Source: Otatea glauca (Eukaryota > Streptophyta > Magnoliopsida > Poales > Poaceae). From it: a stretch of DNA of 64,000 nt. The translations under genes and the position numbers were made by a program. Shown piece by piece: positions 42,902 through 54,389 of the stretch. Position 1 is the stretch's first letter, and every line of letters starts with the position of its first letter. The notes under the pieces were generated by a model, which did no database searches, was not told the origin of the DNA, and worked only from the letters and a program-made list of their open reading frames with translations. The stretch is taken from assembly GCA_036346275.1 (NCBI GenBank), contig JAYEVK010000475.1:124001-188000 (forward strand). The letters run 5' to 3'.

Positions 42902-43549
42902 TGTTGGCGTCAAAAACTTGAGGTAGGGTTTCGACAAGAAGACACCGGATGAACACCGTTCAAGAGCGTGCGGTCGATTTGACTCAGAATCGACAAGGTA
43001 AAATATAAAATTTACTCAAAAGCCGATCGTAACGATCAATCGGCTTAGACCCAATCAGCTTGAAGCCGATTAAGATCAAAGTAACAAGGTAAGTCTAATT
43101 AGCCGATTAAGGCTAATCAGAGGATAAAGGTAGATCGATTACAAGAAGGCGATGCGCAAAAAATCGAGAATAAATCAAACTGTGGTGTAATTGAAGAAGA
43201 TCAACAATCGCGATGTGCAACTTTATTGATCAAGATCGATTCTGAGAGACTAAATTACAAAAGCTACTCCTAGTTGACAGGAAGAAAGTAAAAGCTGGTT
43301 GATTGTATTGTGTTGGTGATGATTTCTTCGCAGCTTGCTTTGGTCCTTCTTTTATACCTTTGGCCGATAGTGTCCTGTTACAACACACTTTAAGCCCGTA
43401 TCCGTATCGGCCTTATCTTGAACAGTTATTTCCTAAAAATCTTGCCGTTAACATAAATATCTCCAAACTTTCTTAACTTGTCTGTTAACGTCCATATCTC
43501 TGATTTCATTGCCGATTATGGTTAGATTTGCCAAATTTTGGTGCAAACA
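42902..43549 (-). repeat. LTR of the minus-strand Tat-type Gypsy
   Basis: On the minus strand it starts TGTTTGCACC at 43549 and ends GACGCCAACA at 42902. A TATA box (complement of CTTTTATA, 43349-43356) is present. It has a single copy of the 118-bp unit that is tripled in the gag-only element, which accounts for its shorter length of 648 bp. Confidence 0.9.
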
Positions 43550-43593
43550 TATGCCCTCCATTTTTGAGAGATGACATGTCATCTTTCAAAAAT
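43550..43593 (-). promoter_or_regulatory. Polypurine tract and palindrome, Tat-type Gypsy
   Basis: On the minus strand AAAATGGAGGGCATA precedes the LTR. The palindrome at 43560-43593 (core AGATGACATGTCATCT at 43569-43584) pairs over 34 bases with one mismatch at 43568/43585. It occupies the same position as the palindrome at 40094-40125. Confidence 0.8.
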
Positions 43594-43880
43594 ATCAATA
43601 ATCGGCTTTTCAATTGGCTAACGTTTGAACTTCACCCATTAACTGTTGCTTTATTCGCGCCGTAATTTTCTGACATGCGGGTAGTGCGCTTTAATTACTA
43701 TGTCCTTTGAAATTCGCTTCCCGCCGTTTCAAAAATTTTCACCGTGCTATAAATACATGGCTTTCCAGGACCCATTCCTCACGCGTACAAACTCTCGATT
43801 TATCCACAATCGGCTTTTGTTCTTCAAGCTTCCAATTGTCTTTTGAGCACTGCTTCAAATCGGCTGTCAGAATTGCTTCC

Positions 43881-46758
43881 ATGGATCCTTCCCAGGTATT
43901 CATCCCGATCCCAAACAGCAAAGACCAATTCTATCTGCGTCGAGGGAATTTAGAGTCCGACTCGTAATAAATGAAGAAATCCCTCGTCTCCCTTTGTCGG
44001 CCGGGTATAATATAGAGGCTAGACTAAGAGCTTGTGGCTTGGCCGTGGCTCTTAAAGGGTGAAGATCATGGTATATTCGTATAGCGACTCAAAAGAGGGT
44101 TGAATGGGAAAAAATGGGCATAGTGAATGTCTCCCCTTTCTTTAGCCGATCCAAGCCAATGAGCCCTTGGTGGCCACGGCTTGTTACTTTGGTCGGATAC
44201 TTTTAATGCCTTCATGTTCCGCACCGGTCTCGTCGGCCCAACTCTTTTGGATGTGGCCCAGTTGTGTTGTTTGAGACCTGATGGAGAACAGACATCGGCT
44301 TACAGTGCTAAGCCCAAGTACAAGCTTATTAAATCCAAGGGTGAAGGATGGGCAAAATATATCAAAAATAACAATAGGGTCAATGGGATAGTATCGGACG
44401 AAGAGCATGCCGCTTTTTAAATCTACGCTAGACCGATTTTTATTACGTGGCGCCTCTTTAGGACCAACTCAAGTATACCAAACTATAGCAGAACAATTAG
44501 TAGAGGGGCGTCGGCTGGCACTTGGAAAGATGTTCCTGGGCGCAGTTTATCAGATGATGCACATAATAAGGTGTCGGCTCTTTACTGGATTCTCGAAATT
44601 TATTGTTGGAAATGTCGGAGGACCGCTCTGGTTTATTCAGATTTGGTTATATTGCATGTTCAGTCGATCGTTTGAGTTAAATCCTTCTGAAGATACGGCT
44701 TTCCCCCGAGAAGATACTCCAGAAGGCATGATACCTCAGTTCATAGCTAGCCGATCGTATGGGAAAGGTTCATGATGTGCTCGAATGAGACAAGGTGACC
44801 CCATCGGCTCTAAGAAGTATTTATTATTTTTCCCGCAACTTGATAGCAATGAATTCAAGCAAAATGATTTCTTGATTATACAAGTCCAAATTGATTTTCG
44901 CGCCTTCTTTTCTTCACCTTGAAGCCGATAAAGGTTCGATGCCACAAAATACTTTGGATTTGTTCAAGATTTTTATCTCGCTTGACAAGATTCTCGCATG
45001 TCGGTTTGCATACCGAGAATCGGACGTTTCAACCTTCATATGAGTTCTATAATCCTTCAGTTTATGCTAGGCAGTTGGGCTTTGGTCAAGTTATTCCTAG
45101 TCTGCCATTACTTGATCGGCTTCAACCAAGAGCCAGGGTCCGCAATGCCACCGCAGCCAACCTTGTTATTGAGATAGCCGACGAACTTCAGATTAAAGAC
45201 TTGCCTCATTTTGTGTTAAATACCCGTCGCTCAGAGCGCTTTTCTTCATGGTGGTTATCTATTGCAATCTGCGCTATATTACGATAAATCACCGCTTCGG
45301 CTATTGTCAATGAATTTCTTCCAAACCTTCCTGAGCCGACAGTAGATACTAACAGCGTTTCAAGCGATGAAACTAACTCTTCTGGTTATACTAATACGAG
45401 TCTTGTAGATACTGATAAGGTATCGGATCGACTAATATATTTTTTGTGTACATCAATTTCCTTTTTAAAACACACTTCCTTATTCTTTGTTTTTTTATTT
45501 TCGCACTAAAGTCACGGTAAGAAGCCGATTTCTAGCCAATCAAGCAGTGGCCAAGCAAAAAGGCCGCTCCAAACGACTGGCCTCACAGGGTATACTTCCG
45601 GTACCCTGGGAATTCAAAGTCCATCCTTATCGGATATTCAGAAGAAGCAACCAATTAAGTAAAAATATCATCGGCTGATATTTTCTTTGCTTTTTCCAAC
45701 TAACCTTTAGCCGATTTATATTTTTCAGAAAAGAAGAAAACAAAGTATACCAAAGCTCCAGCGAAGAAAGGGTCTAAACCTCAGGAGCAAAGCGGCGAGA
45801 GCTCTCCTCATACTTCGGCTACTGCGCAGGTGAGTTTACCATATTTTCGATAGGCTATATGTGTCGGCTACTATTTCTTCACATATATTGACTAACTGTT
45901 CATTAATTTCTATAGCCGACGCAGTCTGCCCAGGTTGCAAAAATCTTGGCTAACCTCCCAAACATTGATGCAACGCTGCCTCCCACCAAAGCCGACTCGA
46001 ACTCAGTAATCACTATCTCCCAGAGTCATCGGACCGACCGATTCTTTGGGCTTCTCTTTGGTGACCTTGATGACCTGAAATTATGGCACCGACCATGATC
46101 GATTTGAGAAAAATTCTTCAAGTCTCAAAGGAAGCATCGGTGGTCGTCACTTCAACTCGGGCATAAAAGAAAAGCAACAAGCTTTTGACTTGGTCACGAG
46201 ACCCCAATCGAGATCTTGGCAAACAACCACCGATTCGAGATGCCATGGCTTCCGCCGGCGGACTTGCCTCAAAAGCTATGGCGGCTCTCTCAATGTCCGC
46301 CATCTAGATGACAAGATCGAAGTGGCGGAGGGCTCTGCAAGGATCACCAACGTGAAGCCCAAGAAGCGACAAAAACTCTGGATGAACCAGTCGCAGACGC
46401 CAAGGCAAAGAAACGCAAGTTTGATGCCCATGCGCAGAAGCTGAAATCGGCCAAAGAGTCCCTCTCCAAACTTGAAATCACGAAGAAATTTCTTTTGGAA
46501 GAATTGGCCAAAACAGAGAAACAAATCCAAGAAGGCCAAATCTCCATAGAAAAAACTATGTCGGAGATAAAGGATCAAAAACTTGAAATTGCAACGGCTG
46601 TGGCAAGCGTGAAGGAACAATCGGCCAAGGTGGTACCAGTCCCGGGGAGCGCCAAAGAAGACGAGCGAATTCTTGATGAAATCCAAGGTGTGATTGCAAG
46701 GGCTGCAGGCGTGTTGTCGGCTTTGGGCGCAAATCTCCCTGGATCGGGCATTCTATGA
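43881..46758 (+). pseudogene. Antisense plant-mobile-domain gene of the Tat element (intron-containing)
   Basis: This gene is read opposite to gag-pol, between integrase and the LTR. TATAAATA at 43748-43755 lies about 130 bp upstream of ATG 43881 (MDPSQVFIPIPN). The next parts, in several frames, contain GPTLLDVAQL and RPDGE (about 44240-44290), GEGWAKYIK, and EQLVEGRRLALGKMFLGAVY with PLWFIQIWL (about 44480-44660), the hallmarks of the aminotransferase-like plant mobile domain. Two introns are visible, 45659-45728 and 45830-45915; both are GT...AG and removing them keeps one frame open. The C-terminal part (46440-46758) is a coiled coil (KEQSAKVV, KTEKQIQEGQ) ending LGANLPGSGIL. Early frameshifts and a stop at about 43965 break the first half. 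Antisense ORFs at this place are known in Tat-lineage elements; the product's role is unknown. Confidence 0.7.
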
Positions 46759-46759
46759 T

Positions 46760-47065
46760 TGAACTTCTGATCTGTAGAACTTTAATGATCGTTTTGAAAA
46801 CGCTTGGTCCTGAATGCTTGTAACTCGTTGTACTTATAATCGGCTGTTTAACCGATTCTTATTTTGTTTATATTCTCTAAGTTTGCAATCCTTTCAGCCG
46901 ATTAACAGCATCGTGTTAATCTTGGCTCTGAATATGATCTCTAATCGGCTAGGTTCCAATCCAAACGCTAGGGTAGTATTTCTTCAAATATTTCCCGTTA
47001 ATAGCTTTTGGCAATACATACCCTCAAGTGTTTCCGATGAAATACGAAGTTTCACGACTAGCCGA
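46760..47065. other. Spacer between antisense gene and integrase
   Basis: No coding sequence. AT-rich, with several ATCGGCT/AGCCGAT words. It must hold the 3' ends of both convergent genes (antisense gene from the left, pol from the right), but no clear polyadenylation signal stands out. Confidence 0.5.
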
Positions 47066-47738
47066 TTAATTTTGTATGGCCCTTCCCACGGGTGACCATT
47101 TTCCAAATCGGTTATCCTTAGAACCAACAGGCAATATTGTTTTCCATACTAAATCGGCTTGATCGAAAGATTTAGGCATGACCCTTTTATTGTATGCCCT
47201 TGCAACTCTGATCTTGTTCTTCTTAAGCCGATCAAGCGTATACAAACGTAACTCCGCTAACTCATCCAAGTTGTCGACCATTAAGTCATTGTAATCTTGA
47301 GCAGACAAACCATTCTGTCTGGCTATTCGTATCGACTCAATGTTGATTTCTACAGGTAAAACAGCTTCTTGTCCATACACCAACTGGTAAGGTGAAAGTT
47401 TTGTCGCTCCGTGATAAGATAGCCGATAGGCCCAAAGTGACTCCGATAGAGTCGAATGCCAATTCCTTAGCTTCTCATCAATTTTTCTTTTGATCAATTT
47501 GATTAATGTTTTATTAGACGACTCGGCCTGTCCATTAGCCTGAGCGTAATATGGCGAAGAGTTTAACAATTTGATCCCTAGAATTGTGGCATAACCTTGA
47601 AACTCGTTAGACATGAATACCGTACCTTGATTGGTCGTGATTGTTTGTGGTATTCCAAACCGATGGACGATATGTTCATTTACAAAACTAATCGCCTCAA
47701 CACTAGTCACCTTCTTAAGTGGGATAGCCTCAACCCAC
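47066..47738 (-). pseudogene. Tat-type integrase, C-terminal part
   Basis: Continuation of the integrase frame that breaks off at 59804, interrupted by the Tekay-type element. It reads FVNEHIVHRFGIPQTITTNQ, then VFMSNEF, AQANGQAESSNKTL (the catalytic Glu region) and LRNWHSTLSESLWAYRLSYH, and ends with the C-terminal domain (SFDQADLVWK). The second catalytic Asp is replaced: the family has T-D-x-G where this copy has TNQG, which should abolish strand transfer. The frame is otherwise open from 47710 to 47066. Confidence 0.9.
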
Positions 47739-48081
47739 TGTAAGGACCCGAATCCACTGATTCGAACCCACTGTGTTTACCGCACTATTCCCAGGATCAA
47801 CGCTAGTGCACACAGCTCAACATTGGTACATATCACATCTGCTTCACAAAGGTCGGAACGATCGGCATCTGCTTCACAAGAACTTCGAATAAGTTCTCCA
47901 CTCGAAACGGCAAGTAAAACGGGTAAATTCAGCAAAGGCAAGAAATAGAGAATGAGATGAGTCGAGAGTGTTTTATTAGTCAAGTTTAGATTTTCTTTTA
48001 GAAAATAGTTTGGACACACACAAGACACATCCATACTATCTAGGGCCAAGACCTACAGTCAGTATGCTCTGATACCACCTC
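47739..48081 (-). repeat. Extra partial internal region and LTR end
   Basis: Minus direction: primer site GTGGTATCAGAGC (about 48079-48067), about 230 bp of the leader that also occurs at 56795-56560, a junction at about 47840, then the last 101 bp of an LTR ending GGGTCCTTACA at 47739. A deletion has joined leader to LTR. The outer end still sits at the target duplication. Confidence 0.85.
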
Positions 48082-51000
48082 TGTAAGGACCCGAATCCAC
48101 TGATTCGAACCCACTGTGTTTACCGCAATATTCCCAGGATCAACGCTAGTGCACACAGCTCAACATTGGTACATATCACATCATACTCAACGATAACAGA
48201 ATAATAGTTCATTCATTGATATAACTAAAGGTATGATCTTATGACCAACTTACATTATTAAGCCACGCAGGGCAAGACTGAAAATATAACTAACGATTAA
48301 GCAGCGGAAAGTAGAAAACGTAGTTAGCTCATCAGTTCACCACAGGCAACCGACAAGGCTCGGACCCTAAGGACTCGTGTCTTCCTGGACTTCATCTTCC
48401 AACACAGGTGTAGATACCTCAACTGTTGATTATTGTTGTTTGGCAAGGGTGAGAGTACTTAAAGCACTCAACAAGTTGTGCACAGAATGCAATTCTATGT
48501 ATCTATATGTAAGGCTTATTCCAATGGATAGGCTATCATGGCTATTTTGCAATAAGCAGCATTTATGAACAAATACAGTAAATAGATTGTAAAGAATGTA
48601 AAACAAATAACAATAGTAAATAAATTCAGGATTTCTCAAGTAAACCAAGTTTCCAATCCTAAGTCAAATTCCATCTTCCATATGGCATTCCGCCATCCCA
48701 ACCATGTTGTCCAATTAATTAAGCTAACCCTTAATCAGTAATTCCGAGCATTGCTCAATACACCATGCGAGCACGGCTATCCGAATAGTTTCACACTCTG
48801 CAGAGGTTATGCACTTTACCCACGTGATACAACCAAACACCGCCAAGGCGAGTGATCATAACAAAGCCTTTACAATGCTCGCTTAACCGGATACTACCCG
48901 CTAAGGTTTCAACAACGGTGGTCTGAAAACCATAACCGGGGCCCCTCTTGCGCCATGTGAATTACACCATAACTCGGGAACTCACACCGCCCACGATAGT
49001 ACCAAAATCAAGACATTGCAAATTACTCACTAGGTGGCCCATACGGACATGTGGTTGCATGATTGACTCAGGTCAAAGGCTTGCAAGGTTAAGTCCTTAG
49101 TGTGATCAAGGCAAGACATCCACATACCCTCTGCCCATTGGGCCCACCTTGGCCTCCTCGCCCCTTGCCACTTGCCCCAATCTAAATTATCATCACCCAG
49201 TTGATTACCAAGCACCACGTGCCATCAACAATTCAACATCGTTGCGTGACATGACTCGCCACAACAACTCAATCTCATCGTGTGATCCCACATGACACAC
49301 AAGTTCATAACATTGTTCCATATTCCATTAATCAAGATTAATTATCAATGATTCTGACACATGTGATGACGTGGCACGGCTAAGCAACTAATACGGTCTA
49401 AACCTCCAATGCTGATCATAATTACTAATCAACTATATTAAACCAATCTAGGGTGACAATGGATCATGGCATACAATGACAAGGTAGGGTATAGATCAAT
49501 CTGGTATATTAGCTAAGCCCAATCTAGTTTGAAACAATTGTATATTTGAAACATATATAATAGGGTAAAACAAATATAGCAATTTTATAAACATGGGTTC
49601 AACATGATCAAAGCACAACTTGCCTTGGAATAGGTCCTGATCTTGATCTGAAGCTTGCTCTTGAGTTGCTTGATCTTCCTCCGAAGCGTCACACAATTCA
49701 ACGTCTACGCGTACCGAAGGAGAAAAGCAAATAAATACCAAAACAGAGAGCAATTGAACTCCAAAAATCAAATAAAATTCACCATTAAATAGATCTCAAT
49801 TTTACAAATTTTTAGAAATTTGAATCACTCAAATCGAGTTAAATTGCAAAAGATATAGCCTTTTGAAGTTTGAAATAAATATCAAATCGAGAAAATCGAA
49901 ATTCGAAATTAAATGATTTATTTTTAAACGAAAATCGATTTATTATGCGTCATCATGACGTCGGCATGACGCCGCCAATAACGGACCAATCAGAAGCCGA
50001 CGCGTGGCCTCGGTGCATAGACCCGGTCCACCGCGTCGCGCGGGTCCACGGCGAACCCGACTCATGACTCCTAGGCGCCTGCGCCTCCACGCGCGGCACC
50101 GATTGGCGGTGTGACGACGCCATCCGATGCATCCAGATCCCATCGACGGTTGCCGACCGTGCACACGGCAAGATCACGAGCACAGTTTGAGATCCAACGG
50201 ACGGCGATTAATGAAGGTTTTACGGCCACCGAGAACACGCGGCCGAATCGAGAGGCGTCGGCGAAGATCCAACGGCCCAAAGCTTCTCACGCTAATGGCG
50301 CCGCTCGAGACAAAATCGCCGGCGAGGAAGGCGACGACGCCCACGGGCGCCCGGCGGCTCGGACGAGCGAAGCACAGGGTTTTGACGCGGCGCGGACAAG
50401 GACCTCAACGCACCCGTAGGCTCCTTAAATAGGCGGACGGAGGAGCGTGCGGGCGAAGAACATGGACTCGAGTCCACCGAGACACCGGCGCGGCGGCGGA
50501 AGAATCCGAGACGGAGGCGACACACGAGGACCCTCCGATGACAAATGAACGGTGGGATTCGAGGAGGCGTGGCTGGACTGATCCGCCGAACCAACTAACG
50601 AACACGATTCAAACCTTCCCAAACCGGCACGACTTAACCTCGACCGTCCGATTCGATCCTACGCCCATCGGGCGCTAGGGTTTGCGATTTACACGCGAAG
50701 GCTCGACCGTCCGATGGAAGATCAAGGGTCATGCCGCCACCTCCACTCACGGCCGACGACGCACAGCTCATGGGCTCGGCCCATCATCATTCAAAGGAAT
50801 TTTCGGCTTTTAGCAATTAAAATAATTCCGAAATTCATTTTATTTATTTTAAAGGATAAAACTATTAGGAAAAATCCAAGAAAAATCTCAAAAATACTTT
50901 GAGACATTCGGACTCAAATAAAATATTTTTGGCAAAACTTTCTTTGGACTTTGCACAGATTTAAATAGATTTGAATAAAAGGCAATAAACTTGAAATAAG

Positions 51001-51102
51001 AATTAATTCAAATAAATCGAGAAAATCCAAATAAATTCAGAAAATCATAATTGCACTTTTAAGCAATAAAATAATATTTAAGCCAAATTTTGGGATGTTA
51101 CA
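48082..51102 (-). repeat. Chromovirus 3' LTR (3021 bp)
   Basis: Minus strand TGTAACATCCC (51102) to GGGTCCTTACA (48082). It is unusually long, with a GC-rich middle (49950-50720) flanked by AT-rich ends. TATTTAAG on the minus strand at about 50423-50430 may be the TATA box. ORFs in the GC-rich part are on both strands and show no domain, so they are not called as genes. It matches 56796-59803 with many one- to three-base gaps. Confidence 0.9.
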
Positions 51103-54100
51103 AACCTCCCCTACAGAATCTCGACCGAGATTAGGGCTAACTAGAGAATAGGTTGGAAATTCGACTTCAAATCTTCTTCGCTCCCATGTGGCTTCACTTT
51201 GAATGATTGCTCCATTGAACTCTGCAAAGCGAATAGACTTGTTTACGGTCTTGCGTTCCATAATATCCAAAATTCGACGGTTGCTCTTTGTAAGTCAAAT
51301 CTTCTTGCAGCTCTATTGCATCCAATGGTTTGCTCGGTTGGCACTCGAGACACTTCTTAAGCTGCGACACATGGAATACATCATGCACTCTCGCCAAGGA
51401 TCGAGGCAACTCTAATCGATAAGCCACCTCTCCTCGACGGCTCGAATCTTGAGCGGACCAACATATCTTGGTGCAAGCTTCCTTTAACATGAAATCTTTT
51501 AACGCCCTTAAGAGGGTAACCACGAGATACACATGATCTTACGGTTCAAAACTCAAATCTCGGCGACGGTTGTCTGCGTAACTCTTCCGTCTTGGTATGC
51601 TATCTTCAACCTCTCTCGATCATTGCAACTTGGCTTTCGCCTCCTCGAGAATATCCGCCCAAACACCAATCGCTCTCTGTTTCATTCCAATTTAACTGAG
51701 TACGACAAGCACGTCCATACAATGCTTCAAATGGTGACATCCGCAAGCTAGCTTGATAGCTATTGTTGTAACTAAATTCGCATATGGCAAACACTTATCC
51801 CATGTCGCAAAGATAAGCTAAAGCACAAGCTCTCAACATATCCTCTAAAATCGATTTACTCTTTCGGTCGACCATCCATCTCGGGTGATATGTCAGTACT
51901 AAAATTCAGACGAGTTCCCATGGCCGTGCAACTTATTCCGTAATCTTGAGGTAAATTGGGTACCTCTGTCGACACAATCTTCTTGGGCACTCCATGCAAA
52001 CATACAATCTTTGACATGTACAACTCGTTAAGCGATCTCTGAGTAAGTGGTCTTTCTTTGGGATAAAATGGCGACCTTGGTTAGGCGATCCACGATAACC
52101 CAAATGGAATCGTAACCTCTCGAGTTTTTGGTAAACCGGTGATAAAATCCATTCCGATTTCCTCCCACTTCCATTCCAATTTTCAACTACGCAACAAACC
52201 AATGGTCTTTGATGCATGGCTTTTACTCTCTGACATACGTCGCATAAAGCAACATGCTCAGCTACTTCACGCTTCATGTTAGGCCACCAAAATCTCTCTT
52301 TCAAATCCTGGTACATCTTGGCACTCCCTGGATGAATTGAGTATTTTGAATCGTGAGCTTCCTCAAGAATCAATTGCTTTAGTTCCTTTTTATCCGGCAC
52401 ACAAATTCGGCCTTTGAAGAACATGGTTCCCTGCTCATCCAGAGTGAAATCTACAGCTAGGCCTTCTTCCTTTTTAGCCTTAATCTTAGAAATTTTATCA
52501 TCATCTTTCTGGCCTTCTCTAATCTGATCCTCTAGTGTTGGCTTTACTTCCAGTGCAGCTACCATTCCCTGCGGAACAACTTCCAACCTTAGTTTCTGAA
52601 ATTCCTTGCATAATTCTGGTTGATCCTCCATGGTCAATGTATTTGCGCTATGGCTCTTTCAACTCAGAGCATCCGCCACCACATTGGCTTTTCCGGGATG
52701 ATAATGGATTCCCACATTATAATCCTTAATTAGCTCTAGCCACCTTGTCTCATATTCAGTCCGCTTGAGTGAATATGTATTTGTGCTCTTATGGTCTGTG
52801 TATATATCTCACATCTATTTCCTATGAGATAATGGCGCCATATCTTTAAAGCATGCACTACTGACTAATTCCAAATCATGCGTTGGGTAATTCACTTCAT
52901 GCGGTCTTAACTGTCTTGACGCGTAAGCAACGACTTTGCCTTCTTGCATTAACACGCATCCCAAGCCTTGCTTTGAAGCATCGCAATAAATATCAAATCC
53001 ATTCTGCACATCTGGCAACACTAATACGGGGGCTGTTGTTAAACGCTTCTTTAATTCCATGAAACTTGTCTCGCACTCTGGCGTCCATGCAAACTTCTTT
53101 TCTTTCTTCAACAACTGCGTAAGAGGTTTAGCAATTGTCGAGAATCCTTCTATGAACCGACGGTAATATCCCGCCATTCCCAGAAAACTACGGATCTGGG
53201 TAACAGACTTTGGTTGCTCCCAATGCAACACTGCGTCCACTTTGCTTGGGTCAACTGCTACTCCTTTAGTAGTCATTACGTGACTAAGAAATTCAACTTT
53301 CTCCTTCCAAAATTCACACTTGCTAAACTTAGCATATAGCTGATGTTCTCGCAGCCTCTCTAAAACCATTCTGAGATGTTCTGCATGCTCTTCCTCTGTC
53401 TTCGAGTAAACCAAGATATCGTCTATGAAGACTACAACAAACTTATCCAAATATTCCATGAAAACCTTATTCATCATGTTCATAAAATATGTCGGGGCAT
53501 TAGTCAATCCAAATGACATGACTGTGAACTCATAATGTCCATATCGCGTAGAAAACGCGGTCTTAGGCACATCCTCCGCTCGGATCTTCAAGCGATGGTA
53601 TCGAACGAAGATCTATCTTGGAGAAAACTCAGCTCCTCTTAAGCGATCAAATAAGTCATCGATCACGGGCAGCGGATACTTATTCTTGATCGTTACTTCA
53701 TTCGATGCACGATAATCGATGCACATTCTAAGACTTTCGTCCTTTTACGAACAAACAAAACCGGGCTCCCACGGTGATGAACTTGGTCTAATGAAGCCTT
53801 TCTCTTGCGGTTCCTCAATCTGCTTCTTCATTTCCACTAACTCGTCGGTAGGCATCCGATATGGTCTTTTTGATATCGGTGCTGTACCTGGCGCTAACTC
53901 GATCACGAACTCGATATCACGGTCCGGTGGCAATCCTGGCAAATCTTCTGGAAACACATCCGGGTATTCCCTGGCTACTGGCACATCTTCCATGCTGATG
54001 GCTTTCACGCTGTTGACCATTAACTGCCCATCGCGAACTGCGGTCGCTTGAAACTCTACTTTCTTGCCACTAGGGCCTTCCAAAGTCACGATCCGTCGGC

Positions 54101-54362
54101 CACAATCCAAAACGGCCTTATGCTTAGACAGCCAATCCATTCCAAGGATGACGTCTAGGGATTGCGCATCTATCAAGATAAGATTCGCTAGGAATTCTAT
54201 CCCATCCATAAGCAACTTAGCTCCCAAACACCCAAGGCTAGATCTAAGTTCAGATCCTGGGGCTTGGACTAAGAGCACACACTTAAGATTCACCACTTTA
54301 AATCCATTCTTGGTTGCAAAACTTTGAGAAACAAACGAATGTGAAGCTCCAGAATCAAACAA
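51103..54362 (-). pseudogene. Chromovirus pol: protease, RT, RNase H, integrase, chromodomain (broken)
   Basis: The Gypsy order is kept. Protease: FDSGASHSFVS at about 54360, with ILGMDWL at about 54140. RT: YPDVFPEDLPGLPPDRDIEF and YRMPTDEL before a frameshift at about 53600-53740, then TRYGHYEFTVMSFGLTNAP and the active site FIDDILVYS at about 53429-53403. RNase H: DIYCDASKQGLGCVL and YPTHDLELV, ending abruptly near 52840. Integrase: the HHCC zinc region (HPGSAKMYQDLKERFWWPN, CDVCQ, about 52350-52210); the catalytic core is badly shifted (51600-52150), with NNSYQASLRMSPFEALYGR readable. The tail has HDVFHVSQLKKCL, and a chromodomain-like end (MERKTVNKSIRF, SEATWER) at about 51270-51150. The polypurine tract (complement of AAACCTCCCCTACAG) adjoins the LTR. 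Confidence 0.85.
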
Positions 54363-54389
54363 ATCAGAAAGCAGTGTAATCGAGTTGAC

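Noticed and set aside
50111..50622. Overlapping ORFs on both strands in the GC-rich middle of the chromovirus LTR
   Set aside because: The same segment in the other LTR (58640-59300) breaks the frames with indels, and no domain is seen.
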